Source: Culex pipiens pallens (lineage: Eukaryota > Arthropoda > Insecta > Diptera > Culicidae). Taken from it: a stretch of DNA of 64,000 bases. Below the pieces are notes generated by a model. That model worked only from the letters and a program-made list of their open reading frames with translations. It made no database searches and had not been told where the DNA came from. Below, piece by piece: positions 47,924 through 59,990 of the stretch (position 1 is its first letter; every line of letters starts with the position of its first letter). Both the position numbers and the translations under genes were made by a program. The stretch is from contig NC_068939.1 of the NCBI RefSeq assembly GCF_016801865.2, forward strand, positions 156,432,240-156,496,239, given 5' to 3'.

Positions 47924-50900
47924 TGGATCTCGTTTTATTTGCACTCCGACGCACTTGCTGAGCTCACAACGCATTGCCAGGTTTCAACTGCATCCAGTTG
48001 GGTTTGGCAATTGTACATTTCCTGGTCGAAATCACTGCTCTACTCTTCGGGAAGTTCTGAAGACCTTCGTATTCCAAGCCACCGCGGTCATCTAGGCCGG
48101 AAGGGAGCCACTGTAATACCAATTGCCACCTTGATAGCCGGCCTCGGTACCTGCACGGAAATAGTTCTGGCGGTTGTAATGACGCGATGGCTCGTCATGA
48201 CGGCACTCATCAGATCTTCCTCTTCCGTTTGTTAAAGAGAATTCTTATGGCTTAATCAACATTGTTCTTCTATTTGCCAATCCCCCCGGAGGAACGATTT
48301 TCCCGGAGGAAGCGATTGCTCGTTCGCCTACTTTGGCCCCCGTTTGTTTTACACACCCCGTCTCTGATGTCATCTCCCCTGCGGGAAGATACGCAAAGAG
48401 AAGAACCATACTTCGGATATGATCGCGGTTCTTTGTCTGGTGACCGCTTGCAGTATCTTCGATAGCATCCGCCGTCAGCTGGTCTGTGGGATTTGAAGAG
48501 GGATGCTTCGGAACCGGTTTCTTTCAGAAATCTCTTCCTCTTATGCTTTCAGACGCCGTTGCCGTGTCGGCTCATAGTCCACCATCTCATCGGGCTGTCA
48601 AGTGTTCCGGAAAGCATTTCTTCCCGGTCGCTCAGTCATGTACCAAGATGGAGAAATCTAAACCTAAACTCGGCCTTTCGTTCGGCAGTACTGGAAACAC
48701 CGGTCAAAACAGATCCATGCTGATTTTCAGGGCTGCAAGAGGAAGAGTTCGCTCATCCGTGATCGCGGGATGGTCGAAATGAAGACGGAACATGCCGGAA
48801 CCGTTATAAAATCTATGTTCCGATCGCCTACACCTTGGGTTTTCAATTTACTTTTATCCGCCAAAATCATTGTTATTGTTTACCATCTGTCAACTCAAGG
48901 TTGAAAAGTGCACGGTGGGAATGATCACTCAAATTTTCGTTAAAGTATTGACCAATATATTGATATCGGCGTCAATATGTTAACGAATGGTAAAAACTTT
49001 GACTCTGTACACCCCCTAGGTTTAACTCCATGTTGCACGCACACACTCTCACTTTTAATTTCTCGATAACAAACAAATGTACTACCCAATTCTCACATTG
49101 GAACCTGTTTTAACAACTGTCAATGCATACATTTTGACAGTTCGTGATACAGTGGACTCTCTCGTTCTCGATATTGAAGGGACCGTCGAGAGAGGGAGTT
49201 ATCAAATTATAGAACGGAAAATCAAAGCAATCTTCTTGAAGGGACTGAAAATGTTATTGACAGCTGGAGCAATATTGATATCAAGAAGATCGACAGCCAG
49301 AGAGTCCACTGTATAAACATTGAAAAATATTTTTAACGGCCAAATTTAAAAAAATAAATAAAATTAAATTGTTTAACGGAAAACGGAAATCCATTTTTTT
49401 ATGAAAACATTGCCTGTATAAAATTTTAGCTTTGTTTAAATAATTGATAGGAAAGTTATTTTTTTTTAATTTTATTAATTTTTCGACTGAAGAAATCTTA
49501 TTTAAGGTTACCTAATTTTTGATGGCCATTTTTGTTATTTCACAATACAAATCACAAAAAATCTAAATTCTGACATTTCAAATAAAAAACAGCAGAAAAA
49601 AAATCTATATTTGAAAAAAATCAAGAAAATGAAAAAGCAGTACTTTAATTTGTAGAAAAAAATTTGTCACTATTTATATAAAATTCTTTAAATTTGAAAA
49701 TACATATTCCATAAAATAAAAAAAAAGTTTTTTGATTAAATAATGATTAAAAAAATCTAAAACTGCAAAACTACAAACACAACCTCTTTGAAATTTGCGT
49801 GGTGATTATTGCATTCGATCGTCATTTCTCGTCTCACGATCGATAGTAAGATTACGACAGATTACGACTTAGGGGAAATATACCATTTCTATTCAAACAC
49901 CTATCTTCGTCATATGGAGAGTTTGATGCTCGATTAAAGCTAAAAAAATACTATTTAGGCTGTAAACTTACCAGCAACAGCACCGCCTCGAGTAAGCACG
50001 CAAATGTATGCCACTTACTGGCCAAAAAGATCAAATTTAATGCACTTTTGGTCATAATTTCTATTTTGCGAGACCATTTCTCATCATTTTGGTGGCACAC
50101 ACATCCACACGCAAGATCAGAGTTTAACTGCTTAACGAAAGTCGCCATCAATATCCTTTCACTTGCGCTAACGATTTCAAAGCGCTTAAGATATAAAATT
50201 GCTTCCAACTACCGGCAACATGTTCTTTTGACCGTTACTTAGTCACTCACTTGAAAAATAATCCCGAAACATGTAAATCATTAGCAAGCACCATCAAAAA
50301 AACAAACGCGCCAAGTCTTTTGACGTTTCAATCTTGATGACCCATTCCAAGCGAAGCCTGAAGAAAACCGAGCGAGAGACAAAGGCAAATAAAGTAGAGA
50401 GCCTGGATCTTATTAGAGAACGGACATCTCAAACCAAAAGTACCAATCGAAGCACGAGAACTGTCAAACGGAGGTACCAATCGAGCATAAGACAAAGAAT
50501 TTTGCTCGATTGGTACCTCCGTTTGACAGTTCTCGTGCTTCGATTGGTACTTTTGGTTTGAGATGTCCGTTCTCTAATAAGATCCAGGCTCTCTAAAATA
50601 AAGAACAAAGGGTGGCCACCAACACCACCAGCAGCGCAGCCAGCGATGCCAGCAAACTTTCTCTATAAATGCTACTTTTCGTGAGTGTTCGCTCAAAATT
50701 TCATGAATTTTGGCAGCACGAAGCAGACCCAAACGAACGTTGGAAGAAAAAAAGAACTAAGCTGAAAATAGAAAAATGGGCGTGGCCCAATGCACACGAC
50801 TGATTAGAATGCGTTTTTGAAATATTTTTTTAAAATGCTTGTAAAAGAAATAGCATAACTTTTAATAAAAGTGAAAATAAACAGAAATGTTCACAAAAAG

Positions 50901-53900
50901 TTGCTCTACTCGTTGGTGTACTTGGTTTTACTGAATTTCAAGGAACACTCCAGATTATCCAGCATCATTCAAACACGACCGCTTATTAGGCTTAAAATGG
51001 GTTTATTTCCCCTACCATCGACAAATTACGATCGGAATTTTTGACTATTGAGAAATGCCGATCGTGGATCGAGAAATTACGATCGAAATTTGTAATACAG
51101 TGGACTCTCTCGTTGTTGATATTGAAGGGACCGTCGAGAGCGGGAGTTATCAAATTATAGAACGGAAAATCAAAGCAATCTATTTGAAGGGACTGAAAAA
51201 TTTATTGACAGCTGGAGCAATATTGACATCGAGAAGATCGACAGCCAGAGAGTCCACTGTAGCATTTTTTTTTAAATATTTCAAAATTCCAGAAAATAAA
51301 AAAATATGAATTTAAAAAAGAAATCAAATTTTAAAAAATAGAAAATCTAAAACTTTTCCAAAGTTGTAAAATAAAAAAAATCATTTTTTTTAAAAAGATT
51401 CAATTTTTTTAAGAATTCAAAAACAGAAAATAAAAAAAAATCAAAACCTATAAAAAATTAAAAAATTTGAATACCTATAAAAAATTTGACAAATTAAAAA
51501 AAAATAAGATTTTCAAAAGTTCAATTTTTTAGTTTTAAATATTTAAGAAAAATAAAAAAAATAAAAAAAGTCAAAAACCTCAAAAAAATATTTTTTTTTA
51601 TTTTAAGGATTTAAAAAAAATAAATTTCAAACAATTTTAAGCATTTAAAAAAAATTCAAACAATTTTAAACATTTAAAATAATTTACAACAATTTCAAAT
51701 TTCAAAAAAAAGGTCTAAATTTTAAAAATTAAAAAAAAATCAAAATCATTGGAAAATTTGGAAAAAAATTTAAAAAAATTTAATTTCAAAAAAATGTCTG
51801 AATTTGCGATTTAAAAAAAAGTTGATTAAATTTTGGATTTTTTTAAAACCTTTTTTTAATTTTTTGAATTTTTTCGATTCTTTTTAATTTTTTTTTTAAT
51901 TTTTTAGTTTGCGGATAAGGGGCCGTCTATAAGCCAAGTGAGGAGGTGGTGGTGTTTGGCAATGGCCACGCTCCATAGAAAAAAAAAGGTTAAACCTATA
52001 AACCTATAAAAAAATAAAAAATTTGAATACCTATAAAAAATTTCACAAATTTAAAAAAAAATTAAGATTTTCAAAAGTTCAATTTTTTTAGTTTTAAAAG
52101 TTTAAGAAAAATAATAAAAATAAAAAAAACGTCAAAAACCTCAATTTTTTTTTTATTTTAAGGATTTAAAAAAAAATAATTTCGAACAATTTTAAGCATT
52201 TAAAAAAATTAAAACAATTTTAAACATTTAAAATAATGTTCAACAATTTCAAATTTCAAAAAAAGGTCTAAATTTTAAAAATTTAAAAAAAATCAAAATC
52301 TTTGGAAAATTTGGAAAAAAATTAAAGAAAATTAATTTAAAAAAAATTGTCTGAATTTGCGATTTAAAAAAAAGTTGATAAAATTTTGGATTTTTTTAAA
52401 CCTTTTTTTAATTTTTTGAATTTTTTCGATTCTTTTTTATTTTTTTTAAATTTTTGAGTTTGCGGATAAGGGGCCGTCCATAAGCCAAGTGAGGAGGTGG
52501 TGGTGTTTGGCAATGGCCACGCTCCATAGAAAAAAAGGTATGAGAACTATGAACAAACGTCCACTAGGGGGAAGAAAGGTTGTCTGAAAAAAAAAATGTA
52601 TACATACATGGTTTCATTGGCCTCTGAGAGATATGGATGGACCACGTGGTCACTCTTCTAGGAATCTCTTTTTAAAAATTAAAGAGCCCTAATTAATTAA
52701 ATTAAAAAAAATGTTTTTTTTTTACTGAAGAATTTTTAACTTTATATTTAATTTTGAAAATAAAAATTGCAAAAAAAAAGAATTTTAAATCCGTAAATTA
52801 AAATTTCTTATTCTACTTTCTAAGGCGTCATCCACGAAGCATTTTTTTTTTTTCGAGAATATCATGACCTCCCTCTTTCTCTTTTTTTATTTCAAAAGTT
52901 CGTCATAAGTCCTTTTTTCTAAATCTAGTAGGTAGGTTCTATAACCCGTAACCCACCCACCCGTCTCGCATCAATCCTTACCGCCAGATACTCCGCACAG
53001 TCGACCTTCCCGGCAAACAGATCCACCGTTTTCCACTGCTTCTCCTTCTCAGCGTAAAACTCGATCCACACGTCCGTCTTGCTCGCGACCGCCGAGTTCG
53101 AGATGTCCGCTTCCTTATCCACAACTTCTACCTTCTTCTTGCCCTTCCTCGCCGGCGCCGACTTTTTCTTCTTCACCTCTGGCGTCTCCGATCGAACTCG
53201 CGTCCGCTTCGCCGCCACCCTCTTCCTCTTATCGCCGACCGGTTCAAAGTCACTGTCGTCCGATTCGGGGTCCGCCTTGGCGGTGCTTTTCGCCTTGCGC
53301 TTCTTGCTCAACGCCGGCGAAGATTGCGATTTGGGTGGTTCCGATTCCGAATCGGACGAAAGAATTTGATTCTTCGTTGGTTTGGGCTTTTTGACGGGTT
53401 CCGCTTCCGGTTCGACGGTTTTGGTCGTCGTGAAGAGTTTGCGCTTGGAGACTCGTCCCGGTTGTTTGGTGATCTGCTTTGAAGTCGTCGCCTGCGGCGT
53501 GTTGGTGTTGCGTTTGGTGAAGGGCAGGTCGTTGGAGGTTTCCAGCTTCGCTGCCTTATCGTGACTACGAAGATTACGTCTTCGGGGTGAGCTGGCTGGT
53601 ATGTCGTCCATACCGTCCAGCTGCGGGATGTTGAGCGTGTTCAGAGCCTTTCGGGAAGCGTTTCGAGGTGAAGCGCGAGCTTTGAGGATACTCTTTCGCG
53701 TTTTTGGATTCTCCTTGGAAGGACTTGGTGTGGCCGATTTGGGTTCTGCGCCCAGGAGTTCCGGTTCGGGGCTGAAGCGCAGCTTGCGCGATTGTTCGTC
53801 GGCTTTGGCCGTTTGCGATCGGGAGCGGCTTCGAGTCTTCACTTCAAGTTTCTCGACTAGTACTTTTGGAATTCGCGACGATCTGGCAGGTTTCTTGTCC

Positions 53901-55693
53901 GAGGAGGTTTCAGCGGTTTCGTTAGTCTTCACGTCCAGTTTCTCGATTAATACCTTAGGAACTCGCGAAGATTTTGCAGGTTTCTTGTCCGATTGCTTCT
54001 CTTCGACCTCTTCCTTAGCTTCTTCCTTCACTTCAACGGTTGTATCCTCTTCCTTCACGCTCGTATCAACCGTCGAGTCCTCGCCGCTCCGAACTTTACC
54101 CTTGAACTCACGCTCGAACTGCTCAATCAGCTGGCGCTCGGAAATCGGGCAAAGATCTTTCATGGCCGGTCGTTTCGGTGGGGCGTTCGCGGAAATGACC
54201 AGTCTGCAGTGAATTCCAGCAGCTCGCAGACAGGCCAGAAACAGCAGAACGTAGTTACGCTTGCAGGACACCTTTCGCGTGAACAGCTCCAAGGCAAGGG
54301 TGAACTTCAAGCTGGACTGCTTCTCCCCCAGCATCTGCTGGCTCGTGAGTTGGAACGTGTCTTTGAACCAACTCATCAGCTGATCGACAAACTTCAAGTC
54401 GACCTTCCCCTTGAGCATGCACTGCTTGGCCTGCATACAGGACAGCATCATCGCCTGAACCCTTCCCGAGCCTACAATCTCGTTCAGTTTGCGACCTTCG
54501 GCGATACAGCAAAGAACGCTGCTCTTGTGGTAAGCCAGCTGTTTCTCCCGCTTGACCTTGTTGATTTGCCGCTTAATGTACAGCTCCATCTCGATCTCTT
54601 CCCACCGCTTCTTCTTCGACTTGGTCCCCTCGACCTCAACCGTGATCTGATAGTCAGCATCACCAGCTGCTTTCCCCTCCGAAGCCTGACTCTTCCGTGC
54701 CTCCTCAACTTCCTCCCAATCCGATTCTTCACTCTCAATGCCCGGTTGGCTGGCCTGGCCCATTTTCCCGGGTGAAGCTCCAACCTCAGCCTCACCCAGA
54801 GCCAATAAATTTGAAACATCTTCGTCCTTGCCCTCCTGCGACTCCTTCGTCTGGTAGTTCTTCAGCATGTCCTTCGCTTCCTGAATCTTCTTGTTGAACT
54901 CTCCCAAATTGTTAAAGTTCATAAACCCGCTCGACGATTCGTTAATCTTGCTGATCAGCTGATCCGCGGCCAGCTTCGGAATCGACGCCGGAAGTTTGCC
55001 TTCACTCGCCTCCTCCCCGTCCGAGCTATCCGACAAGTTCATGCCGGCGTTACAGTCAAACTGTGGCACCGCCACAGCCCGCTCCTCCAGCTTCTCTTGC
55101 CGATTGAAGAAATCCGAGTTCAAGTCCAGCTTTTCCGGGTTTATCAAATGCTCATCGCCACTGCTCTCGGACTCGTCGTTCCGTGCAACGGGCTTCAACC
55201 TGTTCGGTTCCGCCTGAGATGCTGAAAAGTTTTTCTTCTTTTGAAATTGACAACTTTTAAGAATGTCCGACACGCTCGAGTTCAACGGTGGCAGCTCCGG
55301 ATCCCTCTCTTTCAACAGGTACTTCTTGGTGCGCGAATACAGCTCATCGCGGGTCTTCGGGGACATCCGCTTCTTCTTAGCAGGCTGCTTGGGAGATCCC
55401 TTCCCGGACCTCTTAACCTTCGCCTTCTTCGTAGCCACGACGCTTTCGTCACTTCCAGACCCATCCCCGCTAGGGTCCTCCTCCTCCTCATCTTCATCAA
55501 CCTCTGCCGACTCCTCCCCGTCGGATTCCGTCCCACCCTTCTTCCTCTTGTCCCCCGGCAGCCATTCGTCCTCGCTGGCGGAAAAGTCCGCCCCACTTTC
55601 CTCCACCTCCTCACTCTCAAAATCATCGTCACTGTTGGCCGGCGGTGTGGCCACCTTCTTCTTCACGGTCACGCTGCGACGGGCGCGGTTCAT
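45159..55693 (-). CDS. XPC: XPC/Rad4-family DNA-damage recognition protein, copy B (full length)
   Basis: Four exons on the minus strand (52982-55693, 45963-46204, 45503-45894, 45159-45445) total 3633 nt, 1210 aa; all junctions keep frame. The start at 55693 gives MNRARRSVTVKKK. The N-terminus is acidic (DFSASEDEWLPG, DLNSDFF). The transglutaminase-like fold is split: about 375-505 (to HCRLVISANAPPK) and from about 873 (DVWIEFYAEKEKQWKTVD), separated by a 365-residue Lys/Ser/Glu-rich linker with repeated SSRVPKVLIEKLDVK units. Then BHD1 (CKNHPLYVLKRHLLKFEALYP, about 985), BHD2 (FGIWQTDEYDPP) and BHD3 (VCRRLGIDCAPALTGF to NKYNFDNL). BHD2-BHD3 insert into damaged DNA. Size and order match Drosophila and human XPC, so this is the best candidate for the true orthologue (Drosophila Xpc). 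Intron 1 is 6.8 kb of transposons. It lies tail to tail with copy A. Confidence 0.94.
46246..46683 (-). repeat. Dispersed repeat, copy B
   Basis: The reverse complement of 5294-5730 with few differences. It starts 41 bp beyond the 3' acceptor of XPC-B intron 1. Confidence 0.75.
47035..49065. mobile_element. TIR-bounded 2-kb unit in XPC-B intron 1
   Basis: gcgtgcaacatggagttaaac near 47050 returns inverted near 49040 (gtttaactccatgttgcac), with further inverted blocks inward (ctctaggggttgg against accccctagg). The interior (47280-48800) has balanced base composition and a microsatellite. On the minus strand it shows coding-looking, Arg/Ser/Gly-rich stretches (such as YRRYCKRSPDKEPRSYPKYG, about 48450) broken by stops. 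No transposase was found. Confidence 0.5.
47850..47919 (+). repeat. (CA)n microsatellite
   Basis: About 35 uninterrupted CA units. Confidence 0.97.
49150..49311. mobile_element. 162-bp pogo/Tigger-like MITE, copy 1
   Basis: The ends are CAGTGGACTCTCTCG and its inverse (CAGAGAGTCCACTG), flanked by TA on both sides (49148-49149, 49312-49313). CAGT-type ends and TA duplication fit the pogo branch of Tc1/mariner. Confidence 0.85.
50395..50595. repeat. Perfect hairpin with 93-bp arms
   Basis: 50395-50487 and 50503-50595 are exact reverse complements around a 15-nt loop (50488-50502). I checked the full arm base by base and found no mismatch. Confidence 0.95.
51098..51259. mobile_element. 162-bp pogo/Tigger-like MITE, copy 2
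   Basis: Same length, ends and TA flanks (51096-51097, 51260-51261) as the copy at 49150-49311, with a few substitutions. Confidence 0.85.
51441..52536 (+). repeat. Tandem duplication of about 545 bp, very AT-rich
   Basis: Two direct copies (about 51441-51985 and 51998-52536). Each ends with the same GC-richer tail (gcggataaggggccgtc, aggaggtggtggtgtttggc). Copies differ mainly in A/T run length. Confidence 0.8.
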
Positions 55694-56029
55694 TACGACG
55701 GGTAAAACTAGGACACAAAACACCGGAAAACATAAAAAAATATAACAAACGACGCAGTTTCACATCGCACCACTATGCGCAGCTTGCTTTGCAAGATGTT
55801 TTATGTTGCGAAAACATGTGAAATCCTGACTGATTGAGTGTTACCCACCAGAGTTCATGCGGTGTTTGGCGCCAAACTTGCCTGTCCTGATGAGTGGGTG
55901 CAACTAGCTGCACTGAGACAATTTTCATTGCAGAATCTATCAAATTGTACACTCAAAGTCAAAAGTATCATTTTTCAAGTTCACCCGTCGTCACACTTTT
56001 AAAAGGGTATCGAAAATGTACTGATTTTG
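55694..56029. other. Flank upstream of XPC-B
   Basis: Presumed XPC-B promoter. No TATA box is obvious and no gene is seen. Confidence 0.4.
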
Positions 56030-56994
56030 ACATATCCCTGTTTGAAAAATGTCGCACGTCGTACGAGTTGTCGCACGGTTTTGATTTTACCGTTTCGATA
56101 TCGATTGGTCGAAAGGACGACAAACGTGCGACAAACACTCGACATGCTCGACATTGTTTTTTCCATCGATTTACCTTCAATTCGACGTCGATTATCGTCG
56201 ACGCAAACAGTTTGACAGTTCTCTTCAGTTGATCTTGTTCGGACTTGATCAAATCAGAAAAACAATATTGTTGTAAAGGTTCGTGAGGATTTTGGCTGGT
56301 TGATTGGTAAGTTGTGTTCCTTTTTTTGCTGGAAAGTTCCGGCCGGAGTGGGCGAGCGGCTAAATCATAACATTATGTTCCAGATTTCCTGATTTCAGCC
56401 TTCGCGACGGTGGAAGAGAACGTGAAACATCGTTAACCCGGCGGATCATGCCAGAAGATGGGACGGGAAGGAACCGGTCTGCGATCGGAAGCGGATTGGG
56501 GTGAGTCGTGTTTTTTTAAACGGTGGAGGTGTGCCGGGAGGAAAAAAGAGGACGATGGAAATGTGCGTGGGGGAGGACAGGAGGGGGATCCAAACCTAAT
56601 GCAATTACAAATTCTAAACAATAAAATAATTAAAAAAAATAATTCTTGAATTCTTCAATTCTACGAGCCAAAACTTTTTTTAAATCTTAAACACAAAAAT
56701 TCTGAAATTCTTTACTTCTGAAATTCTAGTATTCAAAAATTTTACAATAATAAAGTAAAAATTATAAAACTCTAAAATTCTGAAACCTGGCTCAACTCGA
56801 GAGGGCAGCATGAAGTTTGTGGGAGTAGCGAACAGCTCTAATTCTCCATACAAACTTTGCAGAAAACCCATTCGGCTCTGTCCAAATATTTTTGAAATTT
56901 TTGAAAAATACAAAGTAAACATGTTTTTGGGGTCCCCTTGAGTTAAGCCTGCGCAGAAACTTTGTTGGTCGGTGTTATTTATAAAATCATAAAA

Positions 56995-58465
56995 TTATAA
57001 ATAAATTAATAAATAATTAAATAATTTTATTATAAATTATTAAACTATTAAATGATTAAATTATTAAATGATTAAGCTATTAAATGATTAAATTATTAAA
57101 TTATTAAATTATTAAATTATTAAACTATTAAATGATTAAATTATTAAGGGTGCACAGCAACGAAGGAAGTTGTTGTCTTCTTATTCCAAAATTGTCAAAC
57201 TTACGAACCCAATCCTGCAATAACGGGATTGTAAAATTAATCAAACTTTGTTGTAAATTGCTTTGTGGACAGTACTTTAGGGGATGAATAAGAAAATATT
57301 TCGATAGTACTACAGGCACTGAAGATACTACATTGTCTGTAACAAAAATCTGGGTGCAAAAGCTATGGTTGATGTGCACCGTTAAATGATTAAATTATTA
57401 AATTATTAAATCATTAAATAATTAAGTTATTAAATTATTAAATTATTAAAATATTAAATTATTAAATTATTAAATTATTAAATTATTAAATTATTAAATT
57501 ATTAAATTATTAAATTATTAAATTATTAAATTATTAAATTATTAAATTATTAAATTATTAAATTATTAAATTATTAAATTATTAAATTATTAAATTATTA
57601 AATTATTAAATTATTAAATTATTAAATTATTAAATTATTAAATTATTAAATTATTAAATTATTAAATTATTAAATTATTAAATTATTAAATTATTAAATT
57701 ATTAAATTATTAAATTATTAAATTATTAAATTATTAAATTATTAAATTATTAAATTATTAAATTATTAAATTATTAAATTATTAAATTATTAAATTATTA
57801 AATTATTAAATTATTAAATTATTAAATTATTAAATTATTAAATTATTAAATTATTAAATTATTAAATTATTAAATTATTAAATTATTAAATTATTAAATT
57901 ATTAAATTATTAAATTATTAAATTATTAAATTATTAAATTATTAAATTATTAAATTATTAAATTATTAAATTATTAAATTATTAAATTATTAAATTATTA
58001 AATTATTAAATTATTAAATTATTAAATTATTAAATTATTAAATTATTAAATTATTAAATTATTAAATTATTAAATTATTAAATTATTAAATTATTAAATT
58101 ATTAAATTATTAAATTATTAAATTATTAAATTATTAAATTATTAAATTATTAAATTATTAAATTATTAAATTATTAAATTATTAAATTATTAAATTATTA
58201 AATTATTAAATTATTAAATTATTAAATTATTAAATTATTAAATTATTAAATTATTAAATTATTAAATTATTAAATTATTAAATTATTAAATTATTAAATT
58301 ATTAAATTATTAAATTATTAAATTATTAAATTATTAAATTATTAAATTATTAAATTATTAAATTATTAAATTATTAAATTATTAAATTATTAAATTATTA
58401 AATTATTAAATTATTAAATTATTAAATTATTATATTATTAAATTATTAACTTATTAAATTATTAA
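56995..58465 (+). repeat. (TTATTAAA)n minisatellite-like array
   Basis: More than 1 kb (about 57382-58465) of nearly perfect 8-bp units, plus a diverged part at 56995-57147 on the other side of an inserted MITE. Mutated units lie at the edges. Confidence 0.97.
57148..57381. mobile_element. 234-bp MITE within the TTATTAAA array, TTAA flanks
   Basis: The ends gggtgcacagcaac and, read inward, cggtgcacatcaac are inverted repeats. TTAA lies on both sides (57144-57147, 57382-57385). TTAA duplication is the piggyBac signature, although the array itself supplies TTAA in every unit. Confidence 0.65.
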
Positions 58466-59250
58466 ACTATTGAATCGAAAATTTGACAAACACAAAATTA
58501 TTATCTACAATTCTTAAATTTTATTAATTCTTATGTTTTGAAATTCTTAATTTCTAAAATTCTTAACTTCTAGAAATTTTAAATAATTTGAATATTTTCG
58601 ACAGGTATCAAATAGGAGAAATTCTCGTATGTTTAGCAAAATAAGCACTCGCTCCTGATTCCATCCAATTTACTTATTTTAACTATTCAAACAACTAATT
58701 TTTCAAAACTTTTGATAGAAACTTGCTTGCTCACTTCTTATTGGCCGATTTATCTTGGATTTATCGTTTGATTTCAGTTGAAAACGCTTTTTATGAGCTG
58801 TAATTGAATGTCAAAGTGCTGATATGGCAACATTAAAGGCACGCTGGAATTAGATGCCATTATCAATACTAAGACCTGGAAAAAAGAACAAACTTGCGGC
58901 CGAGTACAACCTTTGAGTGAAAGCGATGGAGGTGAACGAACTACTCACGGGGCAGCACACGAATTCTACCGGATTGGCCATCATCAAGCGAAATTTGGAA
59001 AATTGTGACAATTTCCCGTAAGAGTGGCATATTAGCCGTTTGGTTTTTCGCATCGGCAGCCAAATCTAAACATTATTTCTGTGAAATTCAAGGTTCAGAA
59101 GATGCGTTGGAACATCCTCTACAATCTGGTGCTAATATCTCGTTTTTGCCAAAAGTGGATATTAGCCGTTTTTTCAATGGTGGGCAGAATAGATATCAAT
59201 AAAAATCAGCAAAACAACAAATAAAATGAATTTTATTTCGAAAATAACCT
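58466..59250. other. AT-rich spacer with repeat fragments
   Basis: Contains an internal echo (atattagccgttt at 59028 and 59160). No gene is recognised. Confidence 0.4.
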
Positions 59251-59639
59251 AAAAATTCCGAAATGACAGCACACGACAATAGCACGACATCCTAAATAAC
59301 AAAACCGTGCGACGTCGGTCGAATGTCGTACGACAATGTCGAACAATTTCGATGATCGATCGCACGACAAATACGACATTTTGGTGCAAAAACGTATGAC
59401 ATTCGTGCGAATGTCGCACGACATTGGCGTGCGACGTCGTACGATTGCACGTACGACAAACGACGGACGTCGGACGGACTTTTCAGTCAGGGATACCCTT
59501 TTGAAAGGTTGACGCCCAAGGGGGTTGACACTCGGTCATTCTGGAATAATTCCGGGTTAATTCTGGAATGACTGGAATGACGAGGATGATTCTGGCAAAA
59601 ATGAGCAAGTGTAGATAATAGTGTGGCTGTCATAATATT

Positions 59640-59990
59640 TATCTTTCAGAATCAAAACATTTGTTGGTGCTGGGTGCTTTGGAAGGGGAGTCTGCGGTTG
59701 TTCTGTGGACCGTGCCGTTTAGATCCGGAAAAACGACTGGACTGACATGTTTTGGCCTACACTCAAGCATTATGCGCAAGACATTATTGTTGTGTTTGAT
59801 AGAAACATTTGTTGACAAGATCGCACCAATATGTACATTATGACGGTGAATTGGAAAGTCTCCGGAGAACTTGCTCAATACGAACTCGACGGTCGAGCTC
59901 ATCAACGGCCAGACCGAGCGGCAGTTACAGCCGCCGTTTTTGCTGTACCGTAACGAGCGGTCGCCGGTCACGAGTCCAAGGCTTAATGGA
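59640..59990 (+). pseudogene. Coding-like remnant, possibly IFT22/RABL5-like
   Basis: After an acceptor-like tttatctttcag (59650), one frame reads KHLLVLGALEGESAVVL, reminiscent of the P-loop start of IFT22. A second frame reads WTDMFWPTLKHYAQDIIVVF, which recalls the later IFT22 block around CWPAL and IVFN. The two lie in different frames with stops, and the P-loop lysine is absent. This is a guess from memory of the family; it may be another degenerate GTPase-like or an unrelated sequence. Confidence 0.25.

Larger units (their letters stand above)
56030..59495. mobile_element. Inverted-repeat element with tcgcacgac-rich arms
   Basis: Left arm from about 56030 (tatccctgtttgaaaaatgt, then tgtcgcacgtcgtacgag). 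The right arm, about 59250-59495, is rich in the same tgtcgcacgac words and ends tcagtcagggata. It encloses a microsatellite and a MITE. Splice-like short exons (56399-56502, donor gtgagtcg) lie near the left arm; their status is unclear. Confidence 0.5.

Noticed and set aside
53079..55745. Several plus-strand open frames of 60-260 codons within XPC-B exon 1
   Set aside because: Antisense of Ser/Glu/Lys-rich coding DNA. They resemble nothing and lack splice or promoter signals.
57128..57379. 83-codon minus-strand frame in the TTAA-flanked MITE
   Set aside because: It spans the inverted repeat ends and part of the microsatellite; no protein resemblance.
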